From contig JAQJVL010001135.1 of NCBI GenBank assembly GCA_035578905.1, forward strand, positions 124,001-188,000: a stretch of DNA of 64,000 bases, read 5' to 3'. Below, one piece after another: positions 1 through 10,042 of the stretch. The notes beneath the pieces are model-generated. The model ran no database searches. It worked only from the letters and a program-made list of their open reading frames with translations, and was not told the origin of the DNA. Positions within the stretch are counted from its first letter, which is position 1; the number at the start of each line of letters is the position of its first letter. Origin of the DNA: Stictocephala bisonia. Lineage: Eukaryota > Arthropoda > Insecta > Hemiptera > Membracidae. The translations under genes and the position numbers were made by a program.

Positions 1-68
1 TGGTCCTCTCATCAAGCCCACCGCGCCTAGACTCCATGGCCCTTTGAGCCCCGAGCCTGACGACAGTG

Positions 69-1104
69 TCACAAGAGAACAGTCCCCCTTATGAAGGACA
101 TGGTCTCCCCGAGTTTAGCCCTTCTAATATCCTCTGGTTCCAGAAAAGCGGCACCCAGAGTCCTATGCCTAATAGATGAGAGAGCTCCACAATGACAAAA
201 GATGTGTATGGAGCTCTCCTCATCCTCCTCACAAAGCCTACATGTGGAGTTTTCTGTTAGGCCCATTATCTTCATATGTCTGTGAAGAAGATTATGTCCC
301 GTCAGCATTCCCGTAACCGCCCTCACCTTGGCCCGGTTACAGCTCAGCAGATCTCTGCTGTACCTGCGATCCGGTCCTTGGATAAGTGCACGAGACTGCC
401 TGAGCCCGGACTCGGTCCACCATCTGCCATCGTGTTCCTCAGAGGTCCACCTGTCAATTCTTCTTTTTACCTTTTGAAAAGGAATACCAAGAGCCGGCTC
501 CGGCCCCAGCAGAGGGCACTTTGCCCCTCTCCTAGCCAGTGCATCGGCTCTCATTTCCATCAATACCACCAGCATGCCCAGGGACCCATATGAGTCTCAC
601 CTGTTTACGCTGGCAAAGAGTCTCCAAGATCCCCTGGCACTCCCATACCAACTTAGAGCTGGTAAGTGGTGCCACCTTTATCGCCGCCTGGCTATCCTAG
701 CAGATTGAAACTACTCCGAAGCCACCTAGACGCATTTCTTCTTGTGTGGCTGTCATGATAGCCATCACCTCCGCCTGGAAGACGGTAGCATGGGCCCCCA
801 GAGGTACAGACAGAACTTTCCGTGCCCCCCTCCCGTACACCCCAGCACCCGCGCCTCCTTCTGTAAGTGAGCCGTCTGTATACCAGATGCTTCCTTTGAC
901 TTGTGCAGGCTCGGTACTCCCTATCCACTTATCTCTATTTGGAAGGAAGGCCCTGACCTGCCTGTCAATTCTATACCTAGGTATCATTGAGTCTGTTCCC
1001 ATCGAAAGCAATGGGTCCAGACCAATGTCCCTAGATAGTATTTCCCCATGAAGTCCTGGTTGGCCAGGCAACCAGCCACCAGTCGTCCTTATTCTAAAGG
1101 CCTA
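69..1104 (-). pseudogene. RNase H and C-terminal region of a non-LTR retrotransposon, broken
   Basis: Read right to left, the first segment (about 1104-697) carries the RNase H signature YTDGS (catalytic D near 875) followed by FQAEVMAI. It stops at an in-frame TAG at 697-699. The same frame continues past it with DSQAAIK and VPGHAGG...GNE to about 550. A one-base slip there moves the frame to ADALARRG and on to the end at 69. The last part has the cysteine/histidine motif CRLCEEDEESSIHIFCHC seen downstream of RNase H in jockey/I/R1-type elements. No reverse transcriptase is visible at the right side, so this is a truncated copy. The clade is not certain. One stop and one frameshift make it non-functional. 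Confidence 0.8.
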
Positions 1105-1139
1105 TTCTATTCTAAAAAATCATCATGTAGGGCTATCTA

Positions 1140-1312
1140 AATGGTTGACAGCCGGTTAACCTAATTGATCAGGGGGCTACCCAAGATGATTTTCCAAATT
1201 GATCACAGGGTTTTCCCAACATGATCACAGGGGCTAACCAAGGTCACCACGGTGGGTTGCCTAAGTTGATGACAGAATGCTACCAAAGTTGATCAAAGGA
1301 GCAGGTAAACGG
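1140..1312. repeat. Degenerate minisatellite A, first block
   Basis: About six irregular copies of a short unit close to 'ccaagttgatcacaggggg', with spacers of variable length. Examples are 'aattgatcacaggg', 'catgatcacagggg' and 'aagttgatcaaagg'. The same unit returns at 1500-1655. No coding potential. Confidence 0.6.
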
Positions 1313-1380
1313 AAAAGTTAATGTAAATAGTGGGCAAGGTTTTAAGTATCCAGCTTGTTGTAATAATGCTGAAGTTGGTG

Positions 1381-1442
1381 GATATATTCAAAATATCACA
1401 TGTTTTTTTGACAAACAACAACTTTACCGACTTTTTGTGAGG
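1381..1442 (+). repeat. Direct repeat flanking the minisatellites, left copy
   Basis: About 60 bp beginning 'gatatatt' and ending 'actttttgtgagg'. It is closely matched at 2499-2558, where it ends 'aactttttgtgagg'. The two copies bracket minisatellite block A2 and the inverted minisatellite B, suggesting one composite repeat unit. Confidence 0.55.
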
Positions 1443-1499
1443 TAAGTATCATTTATACAGCATAGAGATGTATAACTATTTTCAATATTATAATAGGTG

Positions 1500-1655
1500 T
1501 CTTCCAAAGATGATTACTAGGGGTTTTCCGAGTTGATCACAGGCTACCAAGTTGATCTAGAGTGGTTACCAAAGTGGGATCACGGGGGAATCCAAGGTCA
1601 TCACGGGGGGCCTAAGTTGATCATGGAGACTAAGTTGATCACGGGAAGATCACCT
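1500..1655. repeat. Degenerate minisatellite A, second block
   Basis: Six or more copies of the unit also found at 1140-1312: 'gagttgatcacagg', 'aagttgatctagag', 'aagttgatcatgg', 'aagttgatcacggg'. It lies between the left flanking repeat and minisatellite B. Confidence 0.6.
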
Positions 1656-1802
1656 TCATTTATAACTTTTGTCCCTACTATAGATACCATATCTGACTAT
1701 GTTTTTAATTGATAAATAGACATACGTCTAGTATTTAGGTCTTCCACTGGTGCAGTTGGTTTTATACGAGTTAGGCCTCCAAGCTATATACTTTACAACA
1801 CC

Positions 1803-1935
1803 ACTGTACGTGTATGGGTAAGTCTGTAACACCATACGTGTATGGGAGGGCAGGTAGGTCAGTACCACCATACGTTTATGGGTGGACGGGTGCATTTATA
1901 TTACCGTACGTGTGTGGGTGGAAGGGTCATTAACT
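1803..1935 (+). repeat. 36-bp minisatellite B, forward block
   Basis: Three to four degenerate copies of a 36-bp unit related to 'tacgtgtatgggtgggcggg' plus 'tgggtcagtaccaccg'. The orientation flips at about 1940-1955. The unit occurs again at 6835-6980 (degenerate), 30495-30602 and 54645-54905. Because 36 is a multiple of three, arrays of this unit give spurious long open frames. Confidence 0.8.
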
Positions 1936-1954
1936 ATTTACAGTGGTGTTGACT

Positions 1955-2477
1955 CAACCACCCCCCCATATACGTGCGGTGCTACAGGCCTACTCACTCA
2001 CCCACACACGCATATTGGTACAGACCCACTCACACATGTTCGGTGGTACAGATCCACCCGCCCACCCATAAACGTTTGGTGGTACTGATCGTCCTGCCCT
2101 CCTATATACGTACAATGGTACTGACCCACCCACCCAAACATTTACGGTAGTACTGACCTACCCGCCCACCCATACATGTACAGCAGTACTGACCTACCCA
2201 CCCTCCCATACACGCACGGTGGTACTGACCCAATGACCCTCCCATTGACGTACTGTAGTACTGACCCACTAACCCTCCCATTCACGTACTGTAGTACTGA
2301 CCTACCTGCCCTCCCATACACGTACAGTAGTACTGACCTACCCACCCTCCCATACACGCATGGTGATACTGACCCACCCGCACTCCCATTCACGTATTCT
2401 AGTACTGATCTACTCGCCCTCCCATACACGTACAGTAGTACTGACCTACCTGCCCTTCCATACACGCACGGTGGTAA
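1955..2477 (-). repeat. 36-bp minisatellite B, inverted block
   Basis: About fourteen copies of the reverse complement of the 36-bp unit ('ccctcccatacacgtacagt' followed by 'agtactgaccca'). The block is in opposite orientation to 1803-1935, so the two form a head-to-head array. Open frames here encode 12-residue repeats such as YGRAGRSVLLYV and are not believable proteins. Confidence 0.85.
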
Positions 2478-2498
2478 CCACTATGCTTAAATGGGAGG

Positions 2499-2558
2499 AT
2501 ATATTTTTTTAAATCATATTTTTTTACAAAAACTCAACTTTAACAACTTTTTGTGAGG
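2499..2558 (+). repeat. Direct repeat flanking the minisatellites, right copy
   Basis: Matches 1381-1442 with small indels, ending 'aactttttgtgagg'. It closes the composite minisatellite block. Confidence 0.55.
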
Positions 2559-4785
2559 AAATGATAGAATATACCACTAAAATATATATGACACCTTTTG
2601 TACAGAATTTAATTGGTAATTTGAATATTTAATTAGGTTTTATCCAAACTAAATATTACAGATTCTGTAAAATAAAAACCTCAAATGTGCAAATTGGTAA
2701 GCGTTTTCTCGTCAGCCAGTTTTATAACTTCCAAATTCCAGTTCTACGCCTTTGGTTGAGAAGAGTGAATTTTTAGCGGTAGCTGGCGTAAATAGCGTTT
2801 CAATTTTTGGTTCTGTGATGGTGTTTCTCTGTACCATGGAGTGTTTGCCTTCTTAGTGACATATATAAAGAAAGAACAGTTCTTTTGAATCCACTAAAGC
2901 AGACTTCAAAAATAGGAATAAATATCCCTAAAGCAAGGAATCTTAATGTTTTGCTAGTCTTTCTTTGACAAATATTGTGTCACTCCAATAAAGTGTCTTT
3001 TTTTTTTAATCTCATGGCCAAGCAACGATATTAATTCCTCGAAATACTAACTGCACATTCTGTAGAAATTTTTGAAACTTCCATCTGAATGGATTTCAAA
3101 TTCCAACTGTAGTTTACTATCATCTTTCCTCAAGTTTTCAATTAGATCAGTACCACTGTACCTTTTCCTTGAATCCAAATACGGTCTAACCCAAAGCGTG
3201 TTGTGAGTTCAATTTTTATATACATACAATTGTGAATATGTACTCTTGATAATTTAATTATTAAATTCAAAGCTGCCATGTGTAAAAACATATTTTTCAT
3301 ATGTAATGAATTTGTATTTAATTGATTTTATGTAGTTGAATTATACTAGTTTACTTGTGAAGTGACAAAGATTTATTTTATTGTAGAAGTGTGAAACTAG
3401 TAAGAATTAACTGAAATTATATCATAGCGAAGATAGCCTATTCGCATACACAGAACAACAAACGCGGCAGCGGAAAGAACAACGTGCTTTGTAGAAACAA
3501 TGACTAGAAGTTATAAAACATTTGCATGATCGAATAGAATGTAAAACATTGCTATAAAACAATGTTATAAACATTCTAAATTATTAAAAAACAATGTTTA
3601 CTAAACTTTGTTACATCGTGTAAATGTGGTTTTATACTTTTAGAACAGCCCTAGACAGTCCAGGAGGTGGGTTGACAGTGTATAATAAAGTTCTTTTCTA
3701 ACAATGTATCTAAGGTTTAATTGAATGATTCTATAACAATTTACGTTAAGATTGTCAATATTTGACAGAAGAATAGCAGGTATTAAATAATTCAGTGGGT
3801 TCTAGAAACTTTAACTAGTACAGTTCTAAATAATATTGGGAATACAGTTAAATTTGCTCTACTTACTTATATAGTTAGAAAAATAATTAATTTGAATAAG
3901 AATCTTTGACTGAAACTCAGATTGTTTGACTCCATACGCTGATGGACAATTAGATATTTATGATTTAGTAATTATAAAATGGGTTTTCTATTGTTTACTT
4001 TTATTTGCATACATTTGGTAATGGTAAATTGCTAAGATATGTTGCATATTTTCTAAAGCTGTTGATAAAATTATCTATAATCCAAAAGGTAAATTAATTG
4101 ATTTCTAAGTATTTGGCATTTATAGTTCTACAGTTGGATTATTATAGCCAACTTACATCTACTTAATTTCGAAGCATTAAAGTTGGAAAAAACTTTAAAT
4201 TTGCAAGAGAAGGTTAAGCCAATAAAACGATGCATATAAAATGGAATTAGAATCAATATAAAAAATGATTTATATAATAAGTTTCATGCTATTTCATAGG
4301 CCACTTGGATCTCGGAAAGGCCCAAATAACGTAAAGGGTTTTCTAAACACATTGAATCAGTACCGACTATTTTGACAACCAGTATAATTTGGGAACATTC
4401 ACAAAATGAAGGTTTTCAATCATAGTATTCGATAAAGTGTAGCGAGAGAACATAGCTGAACAACCAAAGCAGATGTCCTTTCTTGTGAGTCAAAAATAAC
4501 TGACTGGCATTATAGGGAGCGTACGCATGTACGTGATTGGCTAGCAGTTCAGATTCTACAGGACTGGCATCCTGGGCATAATATAGAGTGACTGGCTTAG
4601 CAGAACAAATTTTACATTGTTAACAATTATTTAGAAACGTATAAATGGAATATATAACCTCGGCAAGGGTAATATACCATAATCCAATAAAAAAATCAAT
4701 ATATAACTTATAGTTTTTAAATATATATGGGGGTCCAACTGACTGATTTAGCAGTCAAGATTTTCAGTGACTGGCTTCCTATGTG
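2559..4785. other. AT-rich stretch, no gene seen
   Basis: I see no convincing coding sequence or element ends. The heptamer 'gactggc' recurs at about 4502, 4562, 4591 and 4769 in a loosely repeated 'actggcat/actggctt' context leading into the hairpin at 4786. This may be the remnant of a small unidentified repeat. Confidence 0.4.
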
Positions 4786-4821
4786 AAGCCAGTTTTTTAT
4801 ATATATATATAAAACTGGCTT
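4786..4821. repeat. Short hairpin with TA-rich loop
   Basis: Inverted repeat: 'aagccagtttt' on the left pairs with 'aaaactggctt' on the right, with a (TA)n centre between. It sits just before a long (AT)n tract. Confidence 0.7.
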
Positions 4822-4849
4822 TATATTATTTTATATTATTTTAACTTTA

Positions 4850-4854
<5 letters not shown>

Positions 4855-4903
<49 letters not shown>
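4855..4903. repeat. (AT)n microsatellite
   Basis: Uninterrupted AT dinucleotide tract of about 24 units. Confidence 0.95.
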
Positions 4904-4910
<7 letters not shown>

Positions 4911-5937
4911 AATACAGTTATTAACCTTTTGTACGCAGCAAATGGATATATACCCAGCCTGTACTTTGCCTCAAACACAGTATATCTGAACGGTATATAA
5001 ACAAATATATCCAAAATGAAACATTTCTGTCTATAGTGTAAAGGATACTGTAGTTCCAAAAACTTCCACTAAAGTGCAGCTTCAACTTAGACATCAACTT
5101 TAGCTAACTCCCTCAGCCCATCAAAAAACGTAAATCATCTATGAATAAAAGGGACAGCCAATCAAAGCATGCATGAGCGTGGCACCATATCCTGTCTTTG
5201 CAGATGCGTAAGACGGAAATATCCTTGGTGTGTTGCTCCACCCAAGCACATTATTGCTTTTATCGTTCTTTTTCTTTGTTTTTGTAGTTTTCTTTTATTT
5301 TGTTGTAGTTATTATTGTATCATAAATGACAGGTACTATTAAAAGTTTAAACTAAAATATTGAAAATTTTTCATATTTGTACTTTTCATTATAATTGTAA
5401 ATCTGAATAAAATGGCATTATAAATTATAATTTTAACTTTAAATATAAATCTATATTTTTATGTTTCTAACACTTACAAAATTAACTTCACATTTCATTA
5501 AATTATTTTTTTTACTTAATTACGCGTTACTTTAAAATAGGGTAAAATAATTTCCGCATGCGAAAGTTTAATATATATTTGGAATATCACTTGCCTTATT
5601 TGTTGCTTCAATACAGAATTACAGGACCTGTTTTGGGGAACCAAAAGTAAATATTTTAAAAAGTGGGTTTTAACCCTAACTTTGAGCTACAATTTTCTCA
5701 CTCAACCAAACTTAAAATTGTCAAATTGCAGCATATACCTAGTAGTACCTCCAATAAAAGCCTGTTAGAAATATATAGTTTTCGTAAAAGAAATTTTGAA
5801 ATCACATCCATTTAGTCACCTATTTTTCACCATTTCCCAAAAAAACATTTTTAACGTGTGTTAGAGGTAACACACTAAACTCTGTCAGAGTATTGAAACT
5901 TGCCTAATATGTATAGATGAATTGTTATATTGTTTAA
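4904..5937. other. AT-rich stretch, no gene seen
   Basis: No supported feature. It ends at TTAA (5934-5937), where a piggyBac-type terminus starts. Confidence 0.4.
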
Positions 5938-6770
5938 CACGTTCACTGCAGACTGAATCTGTTGTTCCATGTTATATGTGGACATACCAATTGTAATAAA
6001 ATTAAAAGGTTTTCATTTATTACTTTAACAAATTAAAAAAAAATCAATAATATGAATGTAAAAATTCATGTGTATACATATTTAAATAAAACGCCAATTG
6101 GCGTTTTCAGCATATAGTGTCAAAATGTACGATATATGGAAAATATCAAATGGCGTTTTTGAAATTTGAATAACATTACTTTTGAAAATTAAGTTGTAGT
6201 AAACTGAAATGTATTTCCTTACCTTTTGGTTGACAGTATGGTGGTAAATGAATGTCAAACAAAGTTTTTTGTCACTAATTACACCATTAAAACACTGTAT
6301 ATACAATGGTATAGAGCTTTATATATGATACGTTTCAAAACAGTGTCTGAGGCATAAGGCAGGCTTAACTTCACATGCCCCACAAAAAATGTAGTGTCTT
6401 TACTAACCTTTTTCGTATTGCACTCAACACATTTTCTTCTGAGAGGTCTGTCATTTTTTTCTAGGGGCATGATTGTCTGGTTTGAGAGGAGTCAACAGGC
6501 CTTCAACAAGCTGTTCTCTAAAACTCAACAAAGAAAATTTGTTTTCGATATTACTTTTATTGTAAAAAAAAAAAAAAAAAAACAACATACTTATCTGCGT
6601 TACATGTAGAAACAGCTTCTTAAACCATCTAAAGGGGTTTCTGTCACAAGGGTAATAACTTAATAACTGATCTTTTTGTTCAGTACTACTCATGAATTCA
6701 TTATATTTAACAATCGGTAAAGGTTTTGTCTTTTCTACTCCCCTTTTGTTTGTACTTATTAAAATTTATT
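5938..6770 (-). mobile_element. piggyBac-type element fragment (3' part)
   Basis: The left edge follows TTAA (5934-5937) with the terminus 'cacgttcactgcagac', a piggyBac-style end. A 20-bp palindrome, 'aaaacgccaattggcgtttt', lies at about 6090-6109. On the minus strand 6319-6765 encodes the C-terminal part of a piggyBac transposase. The 5' part and the opposite terminus are not visible; sequence to the right becomes AT-rich at about 6770. Confidence 0.65.
6319..6765 (-). pseudogene. piggyBac-type transposase, C-terminal fragment
   Basis: The frame reads KTKPLPIVKYNEFM..DQLLSYYPCDRNPFRWFKKLFLHV, close to the conserved end of the DDE_Tnp_1_7 domain. A poly-A run (about 6563-6582 on the + strand) falls inside, giving a phenylalanine run. 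Two slips then shift the frame, one in an A-run near 6460 and one near 6390. After the second slip the cysteine/histidine spacing of the C-terminal zinc ribbon can be read up to a TAA at 6319-6321. The catalytic aspartates lie upstream and are absent. It is therefore a dead 3' fragment. Confidence 0.7.
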
Positions 6771-6834
6771 TTTCATACTGGTTAGATATGTAAAGTACAG
6801 AACTTTTGTCTTTCCAAATTCCTATTATTATTCC

Positions 6835-6980
6835 CTCATGGTACTTTGGAGGGATGGGAAAGTCAGTCAATACTAGTGTACTTTTATAAGTGGGTGGTTG
6901 ATCAATCAATACCACTGTGTGTTTATGGTTAAGCGGTAGGTCAGTCAATATCACTGTTTGTGTATGGATGAGTGGGTGTT
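6835..6980 (+). repeat. Degenerate copy of minisatellite B
   Basis: Three to four poorly conserved 36-bp-like units, for example 'accactgtgtgtttatggtt' followed by 'aagcggtaggtcagtca'. The match is weaker than at the other loci. Confidence 0.5.
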
Positions 6981-7310
6981 ACTGTTCAACAGATTAGAAG
7001 AGCTTAGAAATTATAGAAAAAATAAATACTAACAAAAAGTTCAAAATAATTATCTATTCACTAAACGGATAGTAGACATGAATTTGTCTTTTGAGGATGG
7101 AGCTTATATTGGTTTTTTTATGTACGGTATGATTGAGTCAACTTTTAACCAATATTTATATACTTCATTACGTGTGGCATTATCATCAGACCACATTAAA
7201 TCATGTAAAGAGTATGATGATGCATTGCTATCGAAAGACCTCTCACTATAAAGTTTAGAAATGTTGGCTTTAAATTGTGTTGATTCAGTTATATAGGACA
7301 TGAATCTGTA

Positions 7311-7918
7311 AAAATATTACAGACATCACAAGTAATGAGTAGCTAAGAGTCAAACAACCATTTAAAACCTGTTAGCCAAACACAAACTAACCAAACAAAA
7401 TATTACAGACATCACAAGTCATGAGTAGCTAAGAGTCAAACAACCATTTAAAACCTGTTAGCCAAACACAAACTAACCAAACAAAATATTACAGACATCA
7501 CAAGTCATGAGTAGCTAAGAGTCAAACAACCATTTAAAACCTGTTAGCCAAACACAAACTAACCAAACAAAATATTACAGACATCACAAGTCATGAGTAG
7601 CTAAGAGTCAAACAACCATTTAAAACTTGTTAGCTAAACACAAACTAACCAAACAAAATATTACAGACATCACAAGTCATGAGTAGCTAAGAGTCAAACA
7701 ACCATTTAAAACCTGTTAGCCAAACACAAACTAACCAAACAAAATATTACAGACATCACAAGTCATGAGTAGCTAAGAGTCAAACAACCATTTAAAACCT
7801 GTTAGCCAAACACAAACTTACCAAACAAAATAATACAGACATCACAAGTCATGAGTAGCTAAGAGTCAAACAACCATTTAAAACCTGTTAGCCAAACACA
7901 AACTAACCAAACAAAATC
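7311..7918. repeat. 86-bp tandem array, about 7 copies
   Basis: The marker 'agacatcacaagt' recurs at 7321, 7407, 7493, 7579, 7665, 7751 and 7837, exactly 86 bp apart. Copies differ by only a few substitutions and no indels, implying recent expansion or ongoing homogenisation. No open frame or RNA signal was recognised in the unit. Confidence 0.95.
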
Positions 7919-9151
7919 TCCTACTGGGATCAAAAACAGAAGAACTAAAAAAATCAAATTGAATTTCATTATTCTATTCACTCAAAAAGTGTTATTTGTA
8001 ATGAGTTGTTTTGAAAAGGTAATGAAGACAATTTTTAAATTCTTGACTAGTGCAATTTAACTTTAACTCACGCTGCTCAAAATATAATTTTTGGAAGTAT
8101 AGCTGTTGAATTGTTTCAAATTTAATTTTCTTAGCTCTTCCAAGCTGGTACCTTTTAATATCAGTGACCCCACCAGGTCAGTAATGTTTTGCAGATGCCA
8201 ACACACTTATGCATGTCTTATTTGTAGAATATACAAAAAAACCTTATTTACAATTAGATTTGAATGATTTTTTTCACTAAAATGTTAACAAAAACTTATG
8301 TTTAATATAACCATTTATAACATCAAAATACAAATAAATTTGCACACCTGTCATAAGTCAGTTTAATGTGGTAGTTTCCAACATAGTCATGCCAATGAAG
8401 ATTCTTTGACCTATTTCTGATTTTTATTATAGGCCTACCCTTATTTACATTTCTCAATTTATTACCTTCTCCATCCTCAGTTACATTTTTATGTCCTATA
8501 TTATAGTTTACCGGTAACATAACGGCTAAACCTTCATCCTCGTTTATTGCAAGTTCTAGACCTAAGTTAAGATAAATTGTACTAGTCTATTTTACTACAT
8601 CATACTTCTATTGCCAAAGGTTTATATTTTAAATTTACATTCACTGATATTTGGCTTTCATTCAAAATATTATCATCTCTGACTGCTATCCTCACCTCAT
8701 AATTTAGAATAATCCAAGTACTCTTCTGATTCAATGTCTGACGGAATTGTCCACAACCATTTATTGATATCACTATCACCTGCAATTATATGATAAACTT
8801 ATGTAATATAAACACTAACAATATAAAACAAGAATAAAACAGACATTTCAGATTTTACTTTGTCAAAAAACAATACGAAATTAAACATTCACTTGAATAA
8901 AAATAATCATTGATGCTCAACTAAATAGCATACAAAATCCATTATTGTAATTCAGACAATTCAAAACATCTGATTTTTACAATGAATATACACGTATAAA
9001 CAAATCAAATATCTTTTAAAGTAACAATTTAGTACTGCATGATTGTGTCAGAATAAATGATAATAAATGTTAATACTTAAATAAAAGTTACCAAACATAT
9101 ACTATAATCTTATTATCAAAGGTACGAAACAATATGAAACTGACTGGCACG
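7919..9151. other. AT-rich stretch with two unrecognised minus-strand open frames
   Basis: Open frames at 8323-8585 (-) and 8600-8785 (-), plus 7104-7301 (-) on the other side of the tandem array, have more mixed composition than their surroundings. The first includes INEDEGLAVMLPVN and KGRPIIKIRNRSKNLHWHD. They could be decayed pieces of the transposase whose C-terminus is at 6319-6765 (same strand, expected order), but I see no diagnostic motif. No other feature is supported. Confidence 0.3.
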
Positions 9152-9537
9152 TCATGAATTCTTCAATACTACAAAAGCATTGCGACACCTGTTAGAAAAT
9201 ATAGTATTACGATACCTCTTGACCCTTTTAGAAAATACATTCACTCATGTTCTACTTTGAGTGAGGCTGGCAAAGCGTTAAATAGTTTGATCCCGTTAAA
9301 TAATACATGTTTTTTGAAGAAGTGCGTTTTATGTGAAAGCGTTGTCATATTCATGCCTGATCTGATATTATATTTAAGATCGAGCTTGTTTGGTTTAAAA
9401 AGGTGAATATTACTAGGCACAAGTAGGAGAACACCGCAGATGTGAATATTACAAGGCACTAAGATATTATTATCATTAAAGAGGTACCTATAAGAAAAAT
9501 CAATGTTATAATTCTGAAGGCAGAGTACAGAAACCAA
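9152..9537 (-). pseudogene. C-terminal tail of a non-LTR retrotransposon reverse transcriptase
   Basis: The minus frame reads YNIRSGMNMTTLSHKTHF followed by FNGIKLFNALPASLK. This is the typical 'YNxRxxxxLxxPxHxxxxxxxGxxLxNxLP' tail of jockey/CR1-like polymerases. A TGA at about 9241 breaks the frame. The adjacent frame continues with FSKRVKRY...FVVLKNS to a stop at 9152-9154, again as expected for the tail. No RT catalytic motifs are present, so it is a small 3' fragment. Confidence 0.6.
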
Positions 9538-9764
9538 AGATGATTTAGTAATTTGTTCTTTAGTTTAGTTTGGAGCATAAATATTTTGTATTTGAGACGC
9601 TAGATACTACAATCTTACTGTCAGTATAATACATAGATATATAGCGAACTGATTGGCAGACAACACCGCTGTTCCGTACATCTAAGCCAAACCAGCTTGA
9701 AGGGTCAAATTCAAGTAGCAATTGGTTTTAAATATACTATATAATACCAATGTATTGATTTCAG

Positions 9765-9998
9765 GGTGATAGAAGGAGTTATAGTTACGTAGTAGGTTTG
9801 TCCTGTGATAAAAATGAACCTAACTGGGAGGACTTGATTTTCCTTGCAAGACTAATCCCAAGAATTTGTCACAATGTGAACAGAGTGTGTTACATCGCAG
9901 GAGACCTGGTGCGTGACCAGATTCTGGATATCACCCCCACTTACCTCACAACCATGGTACTCTGTACAGCTCGCCAAGTAGACTACGCTGCCACTCAG
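9765..9998 (+). CDS. GMPS: GMP synthase, internal exon (third from last)
   Basis: The exon is 234 bp (78 codons), phase 0 at both ends, after 'tgatttcag' and before the donor 'gtaaga'. The translation starts GDRRSYSYVVGLSCDKNEP and continues LIFLARLIPRICHNVNRVCYI and ITPTYLTTMVLCTARQVDYA. From my knowledge of the family these match the C-terminal part of animal GMP synthase, the glutamine-hydrolysing enzyme that aminates XMP to GMP in cytosolic purine synthesis. The glutaminase and ATP-pyrophosphatase domains would be encoded upstream of this window; I found no earlier exon in 1-9764. The exon is clean, and a mariner sits 45 bp beyond its donor. The next exon is 39749-39944. Confidence 0.9.
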
Positions 9999-10042
9999 GT
10001 AAGACAAACCTTTTAGTCCCTTCAACCATAGTCATTTTATTA

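Noticed and set aside
2142..2490. Open frames of about 100 codons on both strands
   Set aside because: They are 12-residue translations of the 36-bp minisatellite; length comes from the period being a multiple of three.
7311..7918. CRISPR-like regular repeat
   Set aside because: Units are contiguous and identical along their whole length, with no variable spacers, and the genome is eukaryotic.
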